Shown here: positions 1-9,762 of the stretch, in pieces | Numbering within the stretch: the stretch's first letter is position 1 | Layout: each line of letters opens with the position of its first letter | Assembly (NCBI RefSeq): GCF_905475465.1 | Contig: NC_062259.1 | Location: 8,132,501-8,196,500, forward strand | Source: Pieris napi | Taxonomy: Eukaryota > Arthropoda > Insecta > Lepidoptera > Pieridae | Length of the DNA: 64,000 bases | Direction: 5' to 3' | Translations under genes and position numbers: made by a program | The notes under the pieces: model-generated | Seen by the model: the letters and a program-made list of their open reading frames with translations, nothing else | What the model was told of the DNA's origin: nothing | The model's database searches: none

Positions 1-454
1 TAATTTGTTCCTGTTAATTTGTGTTACGTTGATTAAAATACTTAAATAGTACTCCGTAATAATGGGATTATTCACTAAGCAATTTCTTTACATCATGTCA
101 TTGCTATTTGGACCTATGTAATGAAATAACTTATCAAAAAGTTATTTCCTAAATAAAATGAAAACATTTTATACTTGCAGTGTTAAAATGAAAACTTGTA
201 GCATTCAAATGAATAAAAAATTTCTAGTTTAAACTCAAGACTTAGTTCTTATTCTAAGTATTTGACACAAAATATATATATAAATAAAGTTTATTAAAAT
301 GCATATCTGAAACTTTATGGCACAGTTGCCTTAACACATGTGTTTATATTAGCATCACTCAAGTATTTACTTATTTTGTCATACTTTATCTGATTTCATA
401 AATTCAATTTTATGGGAAAGGTATCACACGGATTGCTTTAAATAATGTGAAAAT
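1..454. other. AT-rich sequence, nothing recognised
   Basis: AT-rich intergenic sequence downstream of bab with no recognisable gene or repeat. Confidence 0.6.
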
Positions 455-610
455 TGCTGCCCCTACACCTGCAGCGCCAAAAGTAGCCGACCTTTTTTTC
501 TTGAAGAGCCCTAAGTCGCAAGTACTGTCAGCTGGTTCCACAATGCGATAGTGCGCTGCAAAAAGAACTGTGTTGTGGAACGCCAGGCGTCGAGGATGGT
601 ATTTTGCATT
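455..610 (+). repeat. degraded lepidopteran interspersed repeat, copy 1 (also at 25395 and 36030)
   Basis: Contains CTTGAAGAGCCCTAAGTCG, then GCTGGTTCCACAATGCGATAGTGCG, GGAACGCCAGGCGTCGAGG and GGTATTTTGC in the order typical of a dispersed family that is abundant in moths and butterflies. The copies at 25395-25560 and 36030-36285 share the CTTG(A)AGG...CC...TAAGT...GGGTAGCTG or GGTTCCA blocks. Probably a non-LTR retrotransposon tail or its derivative. No coding capacity remains. Confidence 0.6.
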
Positions 611-1132
611 GCTTCCATGTCTAATAATTCAATTCAAACATAAAAGGTCGTGTGTACAGGTACAAGTCGAAATCTAAAGCTTTTAAACTATATGTGCTGC
701 CACTTTTCATTATTTGTAGCACCCTAGAAGGTTTAACATATGAACTTTTTTATGTAATAGTTCATAAATCATAATAGTTCCTTTTTACTAAATGTCAACT
801 TTCTGGCAGCTTCAGCTTTGACAATTGGCAGCCACGGACAATACTAAAAATGGAGTACATACAGATAAAATAATATAAATGACAACTCCTGTCAAATACT
901 TTGACGGCTACCGTACAGATTTGTCATTACTTTGTCAACGATCAGACGTGTATATAATTTATAAAAACAAATCAATCAGAATTACCTATCACACGTCCGT
1001 AGTATGTATCCCATCATCTGTAAAACTCTCTAAGAACATAAGACTACGTAGCAAGCTTGCAATGCTCCTCCTCTAAAACTATAATATTATATATGTCTAT
1101 GTAATCATTTTATTTTTGAGGTTCCCAATTTA
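611..1132. other. AT-rich intergenic sequence
   Basis: No credible gene. A 65-codon open frame at 879-1076 (plus) has no recognisable similarity and is left out. Confidence 0.5.
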
Positions 1133-1186
1133 ATGGAGGTAAAGATAATGTCAATTTGATGAAATTGACATTATCTTTACCTCCAT
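1133..1186. repeat. perfect inverted repeat: 25-bp arms, 4-base loop
   Basis: The arm at 1133-1157 (ATGGAGGTAAAGATAATGTC...) is exactly complementary to 1162-1186 around the loop GATG. A related half-copy, ATCTTACCTCATTATCTTTA, follows at about 1190-1209. The perfect match suggests a recent fold-back duplication, a mini foldback element, or a cloning/assembly artefact. Confidence 0.85.
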
Positions 1187-3091
1187 ATTTATCTTACCTC
1201 ATTATCTTTATCCTATTAAAAATACTGGATGAAAACTTTAAAGCCAAGATTTCTTCTAAGATTTCTCAGGCTTTGAGAAAGCTACATCTCTCTAAAGCTG
1301 ATCATATATTATGTAATACACCTACCTAATTTGTTCTTTTAATATCTGTAGGTAGCGCATCTGTCACGCCATGTGTTTGGGATCGCGAATGGGAGTTACT
1401 AACTATTGGCGCTGGGGTTTGGTAAAAATAAAACGACAATATTGATCTATTTTATATATTTAATCAGACAACGGTACACTGTGACATAACGAACTTAACA
1501 TTACTGAATCATTATACAATACTACATAGGTAATAATTTAGTTGAAATAGCATTAATTAAAATCAGATATGCATAAAGTCAACAGCTACAGACCGAAATT
1601 CAAGAAATACATCAAAATTGTACTTGACGATTTTTAATCAACAATTTTTTTTGAAGAAATTTTCATAAATGAAGTCTGTTACATCAATAGAAGGATATTT
1701 GTGACACGCCTCAGCATCATTCGGATAATGATTACATCTAATACATTCATATCAGCGTAACTACTTAACTAAACTTTGTTTGATCTCGATAATATAAATC
1801 ATACAATGATTTAAGGAACAAAGTGAGAAACGCAAACGAAAAAATTAACAACAATATTCGAACTTGTATAATGACTATTTTATGCTATACCATGATCTCA
1901 ATGTTAACTACATAAATTACAATGAAAAATATTTCTGAGACCCCTGTACTTTGTACCAAATAAAAATACAGGAGTAGGAGAAATAAGTAAAAATCTAAAC
2001 TAAGGATATTGAATTATATATCATTGACATAAGGAAACACAAGGAAACAACAACATTTTAACAAACGAGTAAGCTGTTGTGCCCTGAAATAGTTCCGTAT
2101 CAAATTACACAAAACTAATTTATTCACATATTGAATGCAGGCGATTTTGTGATTGTGTTTAAGACTCATTGGTAGAGATACTGTTTACATAACATTGTTT
2201 AAGAAATATTCATTCGGATAAAATTATAGTAGCATTTTATGATCAATGTATGTATGTTTCCTTGTGTATAGAAAGCCTTAAAAAAAATAGGTACAATATA
2301 TCCATAGTCCATCAATGACAATGTATCTATACTTACAACTAAACAGTCATATTTAAAAATGGTTTTAATAAAAACTGAAATAAAATTTTTGGTGAATCTA
2401 TAAGTAAGAGCGATCAATAAAACTTTGAGCCCACAATGACGGTAGGAATTTAACTAAAAATAAATAACACAATTAGGTATAGCAGACAAAAATTGTGATT
2501 TTGTTCTTTACAATCAAATTATTTTTAGTATCACAAAAATGAAATTACTTTTAAAAATAATGATGTCATGATACAAGCACAGTATCTGAGTGCTCAACAC
2601 AATACACTCTATACAGCTCATACTTGAAGATACAAAGAGTTTATAGTACGCAGCCGGCCAATTTGACCTGAATAGGTACATACATTTAAGGTAATTATTT
2701 CACTTAACTATCACGAAAAATAACACATTTTACTTAGGTAAGTATATCGTATGCAATCGAATCGTAATTTTCCACTCGGAATAATAAATAAGTTAAATTT
2801 TCATTAAATATGACTACGAAACACCGAATGTGCTGTAAATGAACAATCCAAGTTCAGACGAATGGCACATTGCATCTCTGCACTGTTATACTGATTTCAA
2901 ATAAAATATATAGAATTAATTTTGGACGCCGAAAAGTGATCTAACGCTTGCCAGTCAGGGTATAACCACATCGGCCAAATATATAATTTTTGTATATTTT
3001 TTTACTATATAATACTCATATGTTAATTTTATAATATAATTTTGAATTTTCATTATTCTAAAAATTTATAGTAACGTTCAGTACGGTCGAA
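1187..3091. other. AT-rich intergenic sequence
   Basis: No recognisable gene, RNA or repeat. A minus-strand open frame at 2199-2417 is low-complexity and unsupported. Confidence 0.5.
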
Positions 3092-3211
3092 TGGCAGTGG
3101 CTAGGACCGGGTAGGAGTTGAGTCAGCCATTCGATAGCTGGTAAGGGGCGTATGCGCAAGCCTGTGGAATTAGATAGAGGCTGTTAAAGTTCCCGGCCTA
3201 AACCACTGCCA
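3092..3211. repeat. 120-bp GC-richer segment closed by a 20-bp imperfect inverted repeat
   Basis: The arm TGGCAGTGGCTAGGACCGGG (3092-3111) pairs with CCCGGCCTAAACCACTGCCA (3192-3211) at 17 of 20 positions. CGAATGGC near 3089 also pairs with GCCATTCG near 3127. The segment stands out by base composition from its AT-rich surroundings. It could be a small MITE or a structured RNA; no known RNA family recognised. Confidence 0.6.
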
Positions 3212-5259
3212 CGGGCCGCTCTCTGCCGATCATCGCCGCACCCGTTCCAACACTAACTGTGGTCAAAAAATTTGGAAGGCACTTTCTACTTTTTCAAAAA
3301 TTTTTAATTTTGTTTTTGAACACATTAGCCTAGACTTATACAATAGAAAATATGCGTAGTAACATTTACCAAATTTACGCAATACACCTGAAACGTATAG
3401 GCCGTTTATATAACATTTTTACTTAGGTTAACCATTTTCCAAAAAGATAGCCAAAAGTTTCAACACTAGATTTGATTTGTGAATGTATTTTATAATAATT
3501 TGGTCTTTTTATATAATTACAAATTTTTCAAACTTAAACCGAATGCGTTAATCCAAATTCCAAACAATAGTGAGATATCAAGGCCACTTAGAGACTTACT
3601 TTATACATATTTCGAACATTCTGCGACGAGACTCGCTTGGCCGAAGCGCCGGAGCCCTCATGGGACGCCGGCAGTTCGTCCTCCCCCACCATTAGTTTTG
3701 TGATAAACGCCAACGAATACCCGCCAACAATATCTAAATCATGGTATACCCTTGCGGCAAGAATTTCCGTATACATACTTATAATTTTTCCCGCCGAAAC
3801 TATTAATAAAAATAACTTTGTATCCGTTTATGAAGGTGCTGATAAATTAAATTTGTACATATACACCTTATTTTATGTTTTTCTATAATCGCTTTCACGT
3901 TAGAGACACTGATTGGGAATGTCAGGGTTGCCGAAGCCCTTACACTCGGCGAGGATGTTCGTAGGCAGTGTCACCCGCGTGAGCACGCTACACGTACACA
4001 GCTAATCTAAGTTAATTGAAAATGTATATTCTAGCTACGAGATAGGTTAACAGGCGTTCAAGGGATGATCTTCAAACGCTTGGCGAGTGTTTAGTGCTTC
4101 TAAACCTAACATGGACAAGCCAGTTTTCCTCCTTACATTAACGACATTTATTAAATATTTTTTATAACATTAGATATACTACGAGATCTTGATTGTTAAT
4201 ATGTGGTATAGTCAAAGGATAACCATATGAAATGTTTATATTTCAAGAAATCGTTATATTATAAATGTATGTCAGTTGGCATACGAGGCCAATAAATGAT
4301 TACGCTTCTATCTCTAAATACTTCCATACTTTGACAATAACATGAAGACATAAACCGTAATATTCTAACACGGACATCAATTGGAATGATACTGAGAGAC
4401 ATTGAAAGCTGACATCGATTTTTAGTTAATGCAGAGAGGTTGGGCGAGCCATATCTAATTTAGCCTAACATTTGGAACAATCACTACAGGCTAAAGATAC
4501 ATCTATAATACATTTGGCGATCACTAACACTACACAATATGTATGTGTGATTTGCTGAAGTGAACGAAGGGTCTGGCTCGGGGGAAGCCGCAAGCAACAC
4601 TCACTACTACGCTGTAGAACCCATATCGACACCAAGACGACTTGCAAGTTCTAAAGGTTTTATTTAGGATTACATCTAGAGCTAATTTATAATTTTTTCC
4701 TATATATTTTGCATGTATTCCACTGAATAATGATTAGGTATACCAAACAGTCTTTTGAATCGGGCCAAATGATTTAAATTTTGATATATATGTTATTAAT
4801 ATTATAGATGGATCTAGGTTACGTTCTTAACCATACACACATAATTTCACACAGTGGTGTCATAATAGAATCACACAGCTAAAGCTTTACGAAGCTTCGA
4901 AGATAGACGACTAAAAACTGATTTCGATTTTCGATTTTCCACAATGTTACAATAAGGGCTAGGGTGACGAACAGTGCGTAAACATATTAGATAAACTACA
5001 GTTTGTGACCAGACGGGTTGTAGGACTGTATTGAAGGCTGAATGTAAATATAATTATAAGATGAGAAACAAGTACGTACATTTTCATTTATAATCGCCAG
5101 ACTTATGGCCAGATAAGATTTTCTTCTCTTTCCATGAACAAGGTGTGTTTTGTCAGAAAATCGGGTTTGATAACTTACACACTTTATAAATCGTAAAACA
5201 CATCAATCTTATAATAGATGCTATATATGCAGTTGTATTAGCAGCTACAAGAGTTTATC
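3212..5259. other. downstream flank of bab or distal 3' UTR; anonymous GC-richer islands
   Basis: Islands at about 3610-3800, 3900-4000 and 4550-4640 are richer in GC than the rest and open over 60-83 codons (3637-3888 plus, 3588-3776 minus, 4465-4647 minus). None resembles a protein I know, and opposite-strand frames overlap. They may belong to a long bab 3' UTR or be conserved non-coding DNA. Confidence 0.35.
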
Positions 5260-5769
5260 TCTTTTAAGGTGGTAGCTACTTTTTTAATTTTATTATTACA
5301 CCACTGAACCAATACAGTTACTAAAGCAAGCGGGTGGGCAGCTCTCGCAAGCGTTGCTGCCCCTCGCTCGCGATCTCTAACAAAATACATATAATTAATA
5401 ATATAATAATACACTTAGTGTGCCACTGGAACACGTACATAATCGACTATTTATAATCAAAATAATTATTATAATTAAACTAAACATAATCTTTCATAGT
5501 AATACAAAATTTGTAACTAAACAACGAGCAATGTATTGCACAGGGAGTCCACTTTAAACAGTATGTAATTAAATATGATGAAATAATGCTGACAAAATAA
5601 TGTCGAATAAACACAGGATTAGCAGAATATACTTGCACCGCGACGCAGTACGTGAAATTCTTTAGAAATAACCGATTGAGTTACGGTTCGAAACAAAATA
5701 GGGATAGGCGGGCATCGGCGGCGGCAGACCAATCGGGGTCTGAGGCAGCACCGGGCCCGCAGCCTGGCT
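5260..5769 (-). other. bab: probable proximal 3' UTR of bab
   Basis: Non-coding stretch after the bab stop codon on the minus strand. It ends near the first convincing poly(A) signals at 5283-5294. It contains a possible hairpin, where GGGCAGC and GCTGCCC flank a 13-base loop at about 5336-5362. Drosophila bab transcripts have long 3' UTRs, so a distal end further down, at one of several TTTATT sites toward position 4600 or below, is equally possible. The end coordinate is a guess. Confidence 0.45.
5283..5294 (-). terminator. candidate poly(A) signals (AATAAA and ATTAAA)
   Basis: On the minus strand AATAAA (complement of 5289-5294) is directly followed by ATTAAA (complement of 5283-5288), about 480 nt after the bab stop. 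These are the first adjacent canonical signals downstream. AT-rich DNA yields such hexamers often, so RNA data are needed. Confidence 0.4.
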
Positions 5770-6261
5770 TCAGATGTTCTCAGCACGCCCATCTGCCTGG
5801 GGCGCCTCCATTTTCACCGGCAGCGGGGAGGACAGGTCTTTGCCATTCTTTGCCACGGTCATCGGTGTCTTCGGTGGGCCCATTTCGGTGATATCAGCAA
5901 CCACATCTCGTTCTCCATAACGGCTGTCAGGTCTAGGCGATACGAATGGGCGGAAAGGGTCAGCTGGCTTTGGAGGTTCGAGAGCGTGCCCGGGAGGAGG
6001 TGGTGAGCAGAGAGGAGATTCTAAGCCGGTAGACAGCGGTGAAGGTAAGCGTGGAGACTGCAGCGGTAGAGGGGGTAGGCCTAGATGAGGCGGGTGGTCG
6101 GGCGGCCTTTGTGCGGCCACTACCATGTTGCACATCTGACGTCGTAGACCATGAGCCACTGCAGCCACAGCAGCGGCTGCGGCAGCATTTGGTGACACTC
6201 CTCCTTCGCGCCCGTTGCCGCAGGGTACCGGGTAGGGGCTTTGACCCACAGTCATACCATC
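5770..6261 (-). CDS. bab: bric-a-brac last coding exon (Pro/Ser/Ala-rich C-terminal tail)
   Basis: Terminal coding exon of 492 nt, acceptor GCGTTTCCAG (CAG at 6262-6264), entered in phase 0, ending at a TGA whose complement lies at 5770-5772. It encodes residues 165-327. A short GMTVGQSPYPVPCGNGREGG lead is followed by an alanine tract (AAAAAAVAAVA, about 190-200) and a Pro-rich region with many Ser-Pro and Thr-Pro pairs (LPLQSPRLPSPLS, ESPLCSPPPPG, FVSPRPDS, PPKTPMT). The end is KNGKDLSSPLPVKMEAPQ. No folded domain is visible; the tail looks disordered and probably serves regulation or cofactor contact. VKME around K314 fits a sumoylation consensus. KDLSSP loosely resembles the CtBP-binding PxDLS motif but lacks the leading Pro. 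C-terminal tails of Bab diverge quickly, so identity rests on splicing and phase rather than on similarity. Open frames on the opposite strand here (5652-5891, 6039-6302) are shadows. Confidence 0.92.
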   Translation of the reverse strand, partial: DGMTVGQSPYPVPCGNGREGGVSPNAAAAAAVAAVAHGLRRQMCNMVVAAQRPPDHPPHLGLPPLPLQSPRLPSPLSTGLESPLCSPPPPGHALEPPKPADPFRPFVSPRPDSRYGERDVVADITEMGPPKTPMTVAKNGKDLSSPLPVKMEAPQADGRAENI

Positions 6262-6700
6262 CTGGAAACGCACATGTAAAATATTGTACACGTTTTTGTT
6301 AATAGCAGATTTTAATAGAGCTCTTACTGATCGAAACAGTTGTTTTCGAAGAGAAAGATACTACTTTCATGGATATCTGTCAAGTACCACTTGCATAATT
6401 AAAAAACAATTTTTCTTAAGTTGATTACAATGAAGCAGTAATTATATAATGCAAACGGTTGGGAGTTGAGCAGATTTCCAAGAAATCTTAATTAAATCTA
6501 ACGCGATGGAAATCGCCAGCCAATTACAATAATTGAAGTTCGCAAAGGCATATTCGCATTAGCAGAACGAAGGGTGGGTCAGTGTAGGCAATGAATCAAA
6601 CGCATGAACAATAAAAGATGCAATTCCGTTTTGTTCGGACGTTTGTGTTTTATCGATGGAAGTAATTGCCCCCATAAATGGTTGTAGTGTATATACTGAC
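6262..6700 (-). other. bab: bab intron between AT-hook exon and last exon
   Basis: Intron of 439 nt, GTCAGT...TTTCCAG on the minus strand, phase 0. No repeat or other element recognised inside. Confidence 0.9.
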
Positions 6701-6867
6701 CGTGATTTGAGGATAGACGGGCAACACTTCTTCCTTGATGTGATGAGCGGTGTGGGAAGCGTGTGAATCCCGGAAAACTACGGCTCGGATCACGCCACGA
6801 ATGTGTTCATCGGGCCACACTCCTAGCAAGATGCGCTGTGGCCGACCACGGCCTTTTGGTCTCAAAT
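6701..6867 (-). CDS. bab: bric-a-brac exon with AT-hook (BabCD extension)
   Basis: Exon of 167 nt, acceptor TCATTGCAG (CAG at 6868-6870), donor ACG/GTCAGT (starting at 6700), entering in phase 1 and leaving in phase 0. With the G left over from the psq exon it begins GAT, giving DLRPKGRGRPQRILLG (residues 109-124). The AT-hook core is R115-G116-R117-P118. Next comes VWPDEHIRGVIRAVVFRD (125-142), a conserved helical segment of Bab proteins, then a His-rich link and HIKEEVLPVYPQIT. The AT-hook is known to extend psq contacts into the minor groove of A/T-rich sites. IKEE around K153 fits a sumoylation consensus; this is prediction only. The reading frame stays open past the donor for a few codons, but the consensus donor and the in-phase acceptor at 6262 argue that the exon stops here. 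Confidence 0.96.
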
Positions 6868-8115
6868 CTGCAATGATACACAACAGTAAAGCGTGAACAG
6901 GCAACGCACAAGAGTTTGCCGGGGACTCTCGCATTCCGTTAAATCAAATCGACTTTCGAAGAAAAGATTTTTGGGAATGGCGGTGACTTTTGCAAAATAC
7001 GGCGTGAATAAAACTTCTCTAAGTTACATTTGGGGTAAATATGATATTCGAAGCTAGCTAAATTTCCTTATATTTTCCAAAGCGAAAGACTTGCATTTGT
7101 TTAGATAAAAATAAACTATTATTATTCAAATTATAGGTATTTAATAGTTGAATAAGTGATTAATATTAAAATGCTGCTTTTTTGCAGCAGTTCGTGTTAA
7201 TAATAAGAAATAATACTAATGGAAGCTGGTTGACATTAATAATGACTACGCGTCATTTATATCTGTCACCAAAAGTGCTTATCATCATTGACGTTAACGG
7301 TAATTCTATTACCAGCAAATTTTCGCATTTACCACAAAAGTAACTAAAAAATAACTATGGTTATAAGTTCCATCTATATTCAAAACATTCAGAACGTGTT
7401 TTGCAAAAAGAACAGAATAATCATTTCACATTATAATACAGATACAATATAACAATAAATTCGCAGATTGAGGCACATTAGCAATTTAAATAAGAATTAT
7501 TGTTTTGTTCCGTAAGACTAACTTGCAGAACTAAACAATAAAATTGACATGAGAAAAATTCGCATCAAAGCATTCGCATAGCATAACATAAATGTACTGT
7601 ACATTGTGTAATCTCCTATATATGTTGTGCCTTTGTTTTAGACATTAAACGGAAAACTTTATAGTTTAACGGTTATTACAAAATGACTAAAAAAAATAGC
7701 GGCAAATCAAATCGTTGGAAATTTGTTAGTATCATTGAGATTTTAGTTTTTTAGTATTATTTATCTTTAGATAAAGATATTGGCACATCATGCGGGAATT
7801 TTTCATTCGATTCATTCATTTAACCACTTGCAAGTAAACCTTTTATTCATACATTTATACATTCTACTCAAATATAATTTTTCTTTTCATTCTTCACATC
7901 AGCCACTCGAACACCTTACATACACATTTCACTTAAAGTTGGTATTGTACGACAGTTTTACTTCATATTAAATTTTTTGAATTCGATAAATAATACCAAA
8001 TTTTGCAAATAAACTTGTCTTAGGTATAATTAATTTTTATTATACAAATTTGTACTAAGAGTTCTGAAGTAAAGCGATTGATTTGCCTCTAACAAGATAA
8101 TTTTGTTCCACATAC
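6868..8115 (-). other. bab: bab intron between psq exon and AT-hook exon
   Basis: Intron of 1248 nt, GTATGT...TTGCAG on the minus strand, phase 1. It is AT-rich with no recognised repeat. Positions 7780-7971 are open on the plus strand, but the sequence is low-complexity (TTCAT/CATTT-rich) and not a credible gene. Confidence 0.9.
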
Positions 8116-8382
8116 CTGTACCACCATCGGCACTGGGTCCCAGCATATTGTGGACCCGATTTGCGTAGAGGACAAATGTGGGGTATGGTATATCGTATTT
8201 CCTTGCAGCTTGTGACAGAGAAAGTCCCTCCTTCAGCACAGAGAAGATTGCTTCCGCCATTGTTTCTGGCCTCCAGGATTTTAATGGGCCGCGTTCGCGA
8301 AATCGTAAGTTGTGCACCAAGCTCTGATTGGTGTTCCAGCACTTCTGCCACATCGACTGGAGCTGGTACTGGTAGCTATCTA
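8116..8382 (-). CDS. bab: bric-a-brac exon encoding the pipsqueak (psq) helix-turn-helix DNA-binding domain
   Basis: Internal exon of 267 nt, acceptor TTTAAATTTCAG (CAG at 8383-8385), donor CAG/GTATGT (starting at 8115), phase 1 at both ends. It encodes residues 21-108 of the 327-residue fragment visible here. An aromatic/Gln-rich lead (DSYQYQLQSMWQKCWNTNQ) and a basic stretch (RFRERGPLKSWRPE) are followed by the psq helix-turn-helix at about residues 56-100, with diagnostic MAEAIFSVLKEGLSLSQAAR and KYDIPYPTFVLYANRVHNML. Bab is a nuclear BTB-psq transcription regulator that binds A/T-rich DNA. In Drosophila it controls leg, ovary and sex-specific abdominal development. The near-complete conservation of this exon makes the identification firm. 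The ATG inside the exon (SMWQ) is not a start; the coding frame enters from exon 9705-9762. Confidence 0.97.
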
Positions 8383-9704
8383 CTGAAATTTAAAAATAAT
8401 AGTATTAATGCAAGGGGTAAAAATATAATATTTGACGACTCATTGGTCTAGTGGTTAGTACCCCTGACTGCAAATCCATGTGTCCCGGGTTCGATCCCCG
8501 GCTGAGACGAACATCGATGTGATGAGCATTTGGTGTTGTGCATAGGTCTTGGGTGTTTAAATATGTATTTATATGTCTATCTATCTATCTATGTATGTAT
8601 ATCCGTTGCCTAGTACCCGTACCCATAACACAAGCTTCACCAGCTTAGCATGGGACTCGGTCAATTGGTGTGAATTGTAAAAAATAATAATAATAATAAT
8701 AATATTTTGGATATATGATAATTCATCTATCTCAATTACTAACTATAATAAAAAGAGTAAAAATGAGATTCATTCGCTAATAATTTTTACGTTTTACGCT
8801 TCAATAGTACCAATTATGATCAACAAATTCCAAAATTTGCAAGTAAAAAAGCACATTTTATTATTTAACGTCCCAACTGTAACATTTCTTTTAGACAGGC
8901 TGACAGGTGGTCGGTTGTATGTTAATAGTTTTAAACAATGAAAAAACCCGTAAATGTTTGCTTTTATTGTTGTGATAAATATAGCTCATTATGTGGTTTT
9001 GTAAAAGTGAGGTCACCGCGATTATTAAGATGATGATGAAGAATTTCGAGGTCGAATAGTTCAAATACGTATGTACAAGCGGGTTCCCTTTTAGGGGAAG
9101 TTAGCTTAGTACTGTAAATAGCTCTGTCTTTAAACACTCATTTAAAACATCTCCTTAAGCTAGAAATTGCGAAAAGAAAATATGCTAAGCTAATGAATCG
9201 AATCCTGTAGCGCCTAAGCGTCGATCAATAATCATTAGGAACAAGTATTTCCAGTAAAGAGGGTTTGTTAAATCAAGATAGACAAATGAAACCTACTTAT
9301 AAAAAAAAATACTAAATTCTTATATTTTCACTTCATCTTGTATTGTTAAGAATTTCGGAACCGAGGAATTTTAAGATGGATTGAAATATACTTTAAAATG
9401 ATATATCAGTTAAATAGTGAAGCCACAGCTTTTAATTTCAGCGAAAATAATATTATACATATTTACAAAAGCTTGCCAACCTAGATTTAAGTGTGAGGGG
9501 AGCACCTCACCTATCCAGACCCAGCTCGTTAATCAAAACTTCAAATCTATATATCGGTAAGTTTTGACGAAAAGGCATTCTTCTGAAAGATGGGACAAAA
9601 ATGATGATGGGATGCCTAAGGGATCTGGGAGATGGGATCTCTAGATATAGAGGGTTGCTTTGCATCGAGTTGTAATAAAAAAAAACATTAATTCCTTAAC
9701 TGAC
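8383..9704 (-). other. bab: bab intron between micro-exon and psq exon
   Basis: Intron of 1322 nt on the minus strand, GTCAGT...ATTTCAG, phase 1. It contains the plus-strand (antisense) SINE at 8437-8703; the rest is anonymous AT-rich sequence. Confidence 0.85.
8437..8703 (+). mobile_element. tRNA-derived SINE (lepidopteran type) with AAT tail
   Basis: The 5' part (8437-8508) resembles a tRNA. It has an A-box-like TGGTCTAGTGGTTAGT, a B box GGTTCGATCCC at 8488-8498, and imperfect acceptor-stem complementarity between GACTCA and TGAGAC. A unique body follows, with a TCTA/TGTA microsatellite (about 8573-8600), GTTGCCTAGTACCCGTACCC, and an (AAT)n tail at about 8683-8703. I recognise this body as a common lepidopteran SINE. 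The anticodon arm does not pair well, so this is not a working tRNA gene. It lies antisense in a bab intron. Confidence 0.8.
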
Positions 9705-9762
9705 CTGCGAGTGACGATGTGGAAGCGCCAAGCCAAGCATGGGAGTTCTCAAGGATCTTCGC
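9705..9762 (-). CDS. bab: bric-a-brac internal micro-exon (58 nt), upstream of the psq exon
   Basis: Minus-strand exon of 58 nt with a pyrimidine-rich acceptor (TTGTTGTTTCAG, ending at 9763) and a consensus donor (CAG/GTCAGT, starting at 9704). Read in phase 0 it encodes AKILENSHAWLGASTSSLA plus the first base of a Val codon. That phase matches the psq exon, which begins with the last two bases of a codon. The join gives ...SSLAVDSYQYQLQSM..., which agrees with my memory of the segment just before the psq domain in insect Bab proteins. The role of this stretch is unknown; it lies between the N-terminal BTB/POZ dimerisation domain and the DNA-binding part. The exon is too short to be found by ORF length; splice signals and phase are the evidence. 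The exon before it must end in phase 0 and was not found. Confidence 0.85.

Noticed and set aside
5652..6302. Plus-strand open frames opposite the bab last exon (5652-5891 and 6039-6302)
   Set aside because: They are shadows of the GC-rich minus-strand coding exon and have no recognisable protein.
7601..7607. Doublesex-like ACATTGT/ACAATGT sites scattered in the window
   Set aside because: About eight exact 7-mers are expected by chance in 64 kb on both strands, more in AT-rich DNA; no clear clusters were seen.
8055..8451. Frames at 8055-8351 (minus) and 8161-8451 (plus)
   Set aside because: Alternative frames of the psq exon; only the frame with the psq motif is spliced in phase.
8437..8508. 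tRNA gene
   Set aside because: A and B boxes are present but the anticodon stem and acceptor stem pair poorly, and the sequence continues into a SINE body with an AAT tail.
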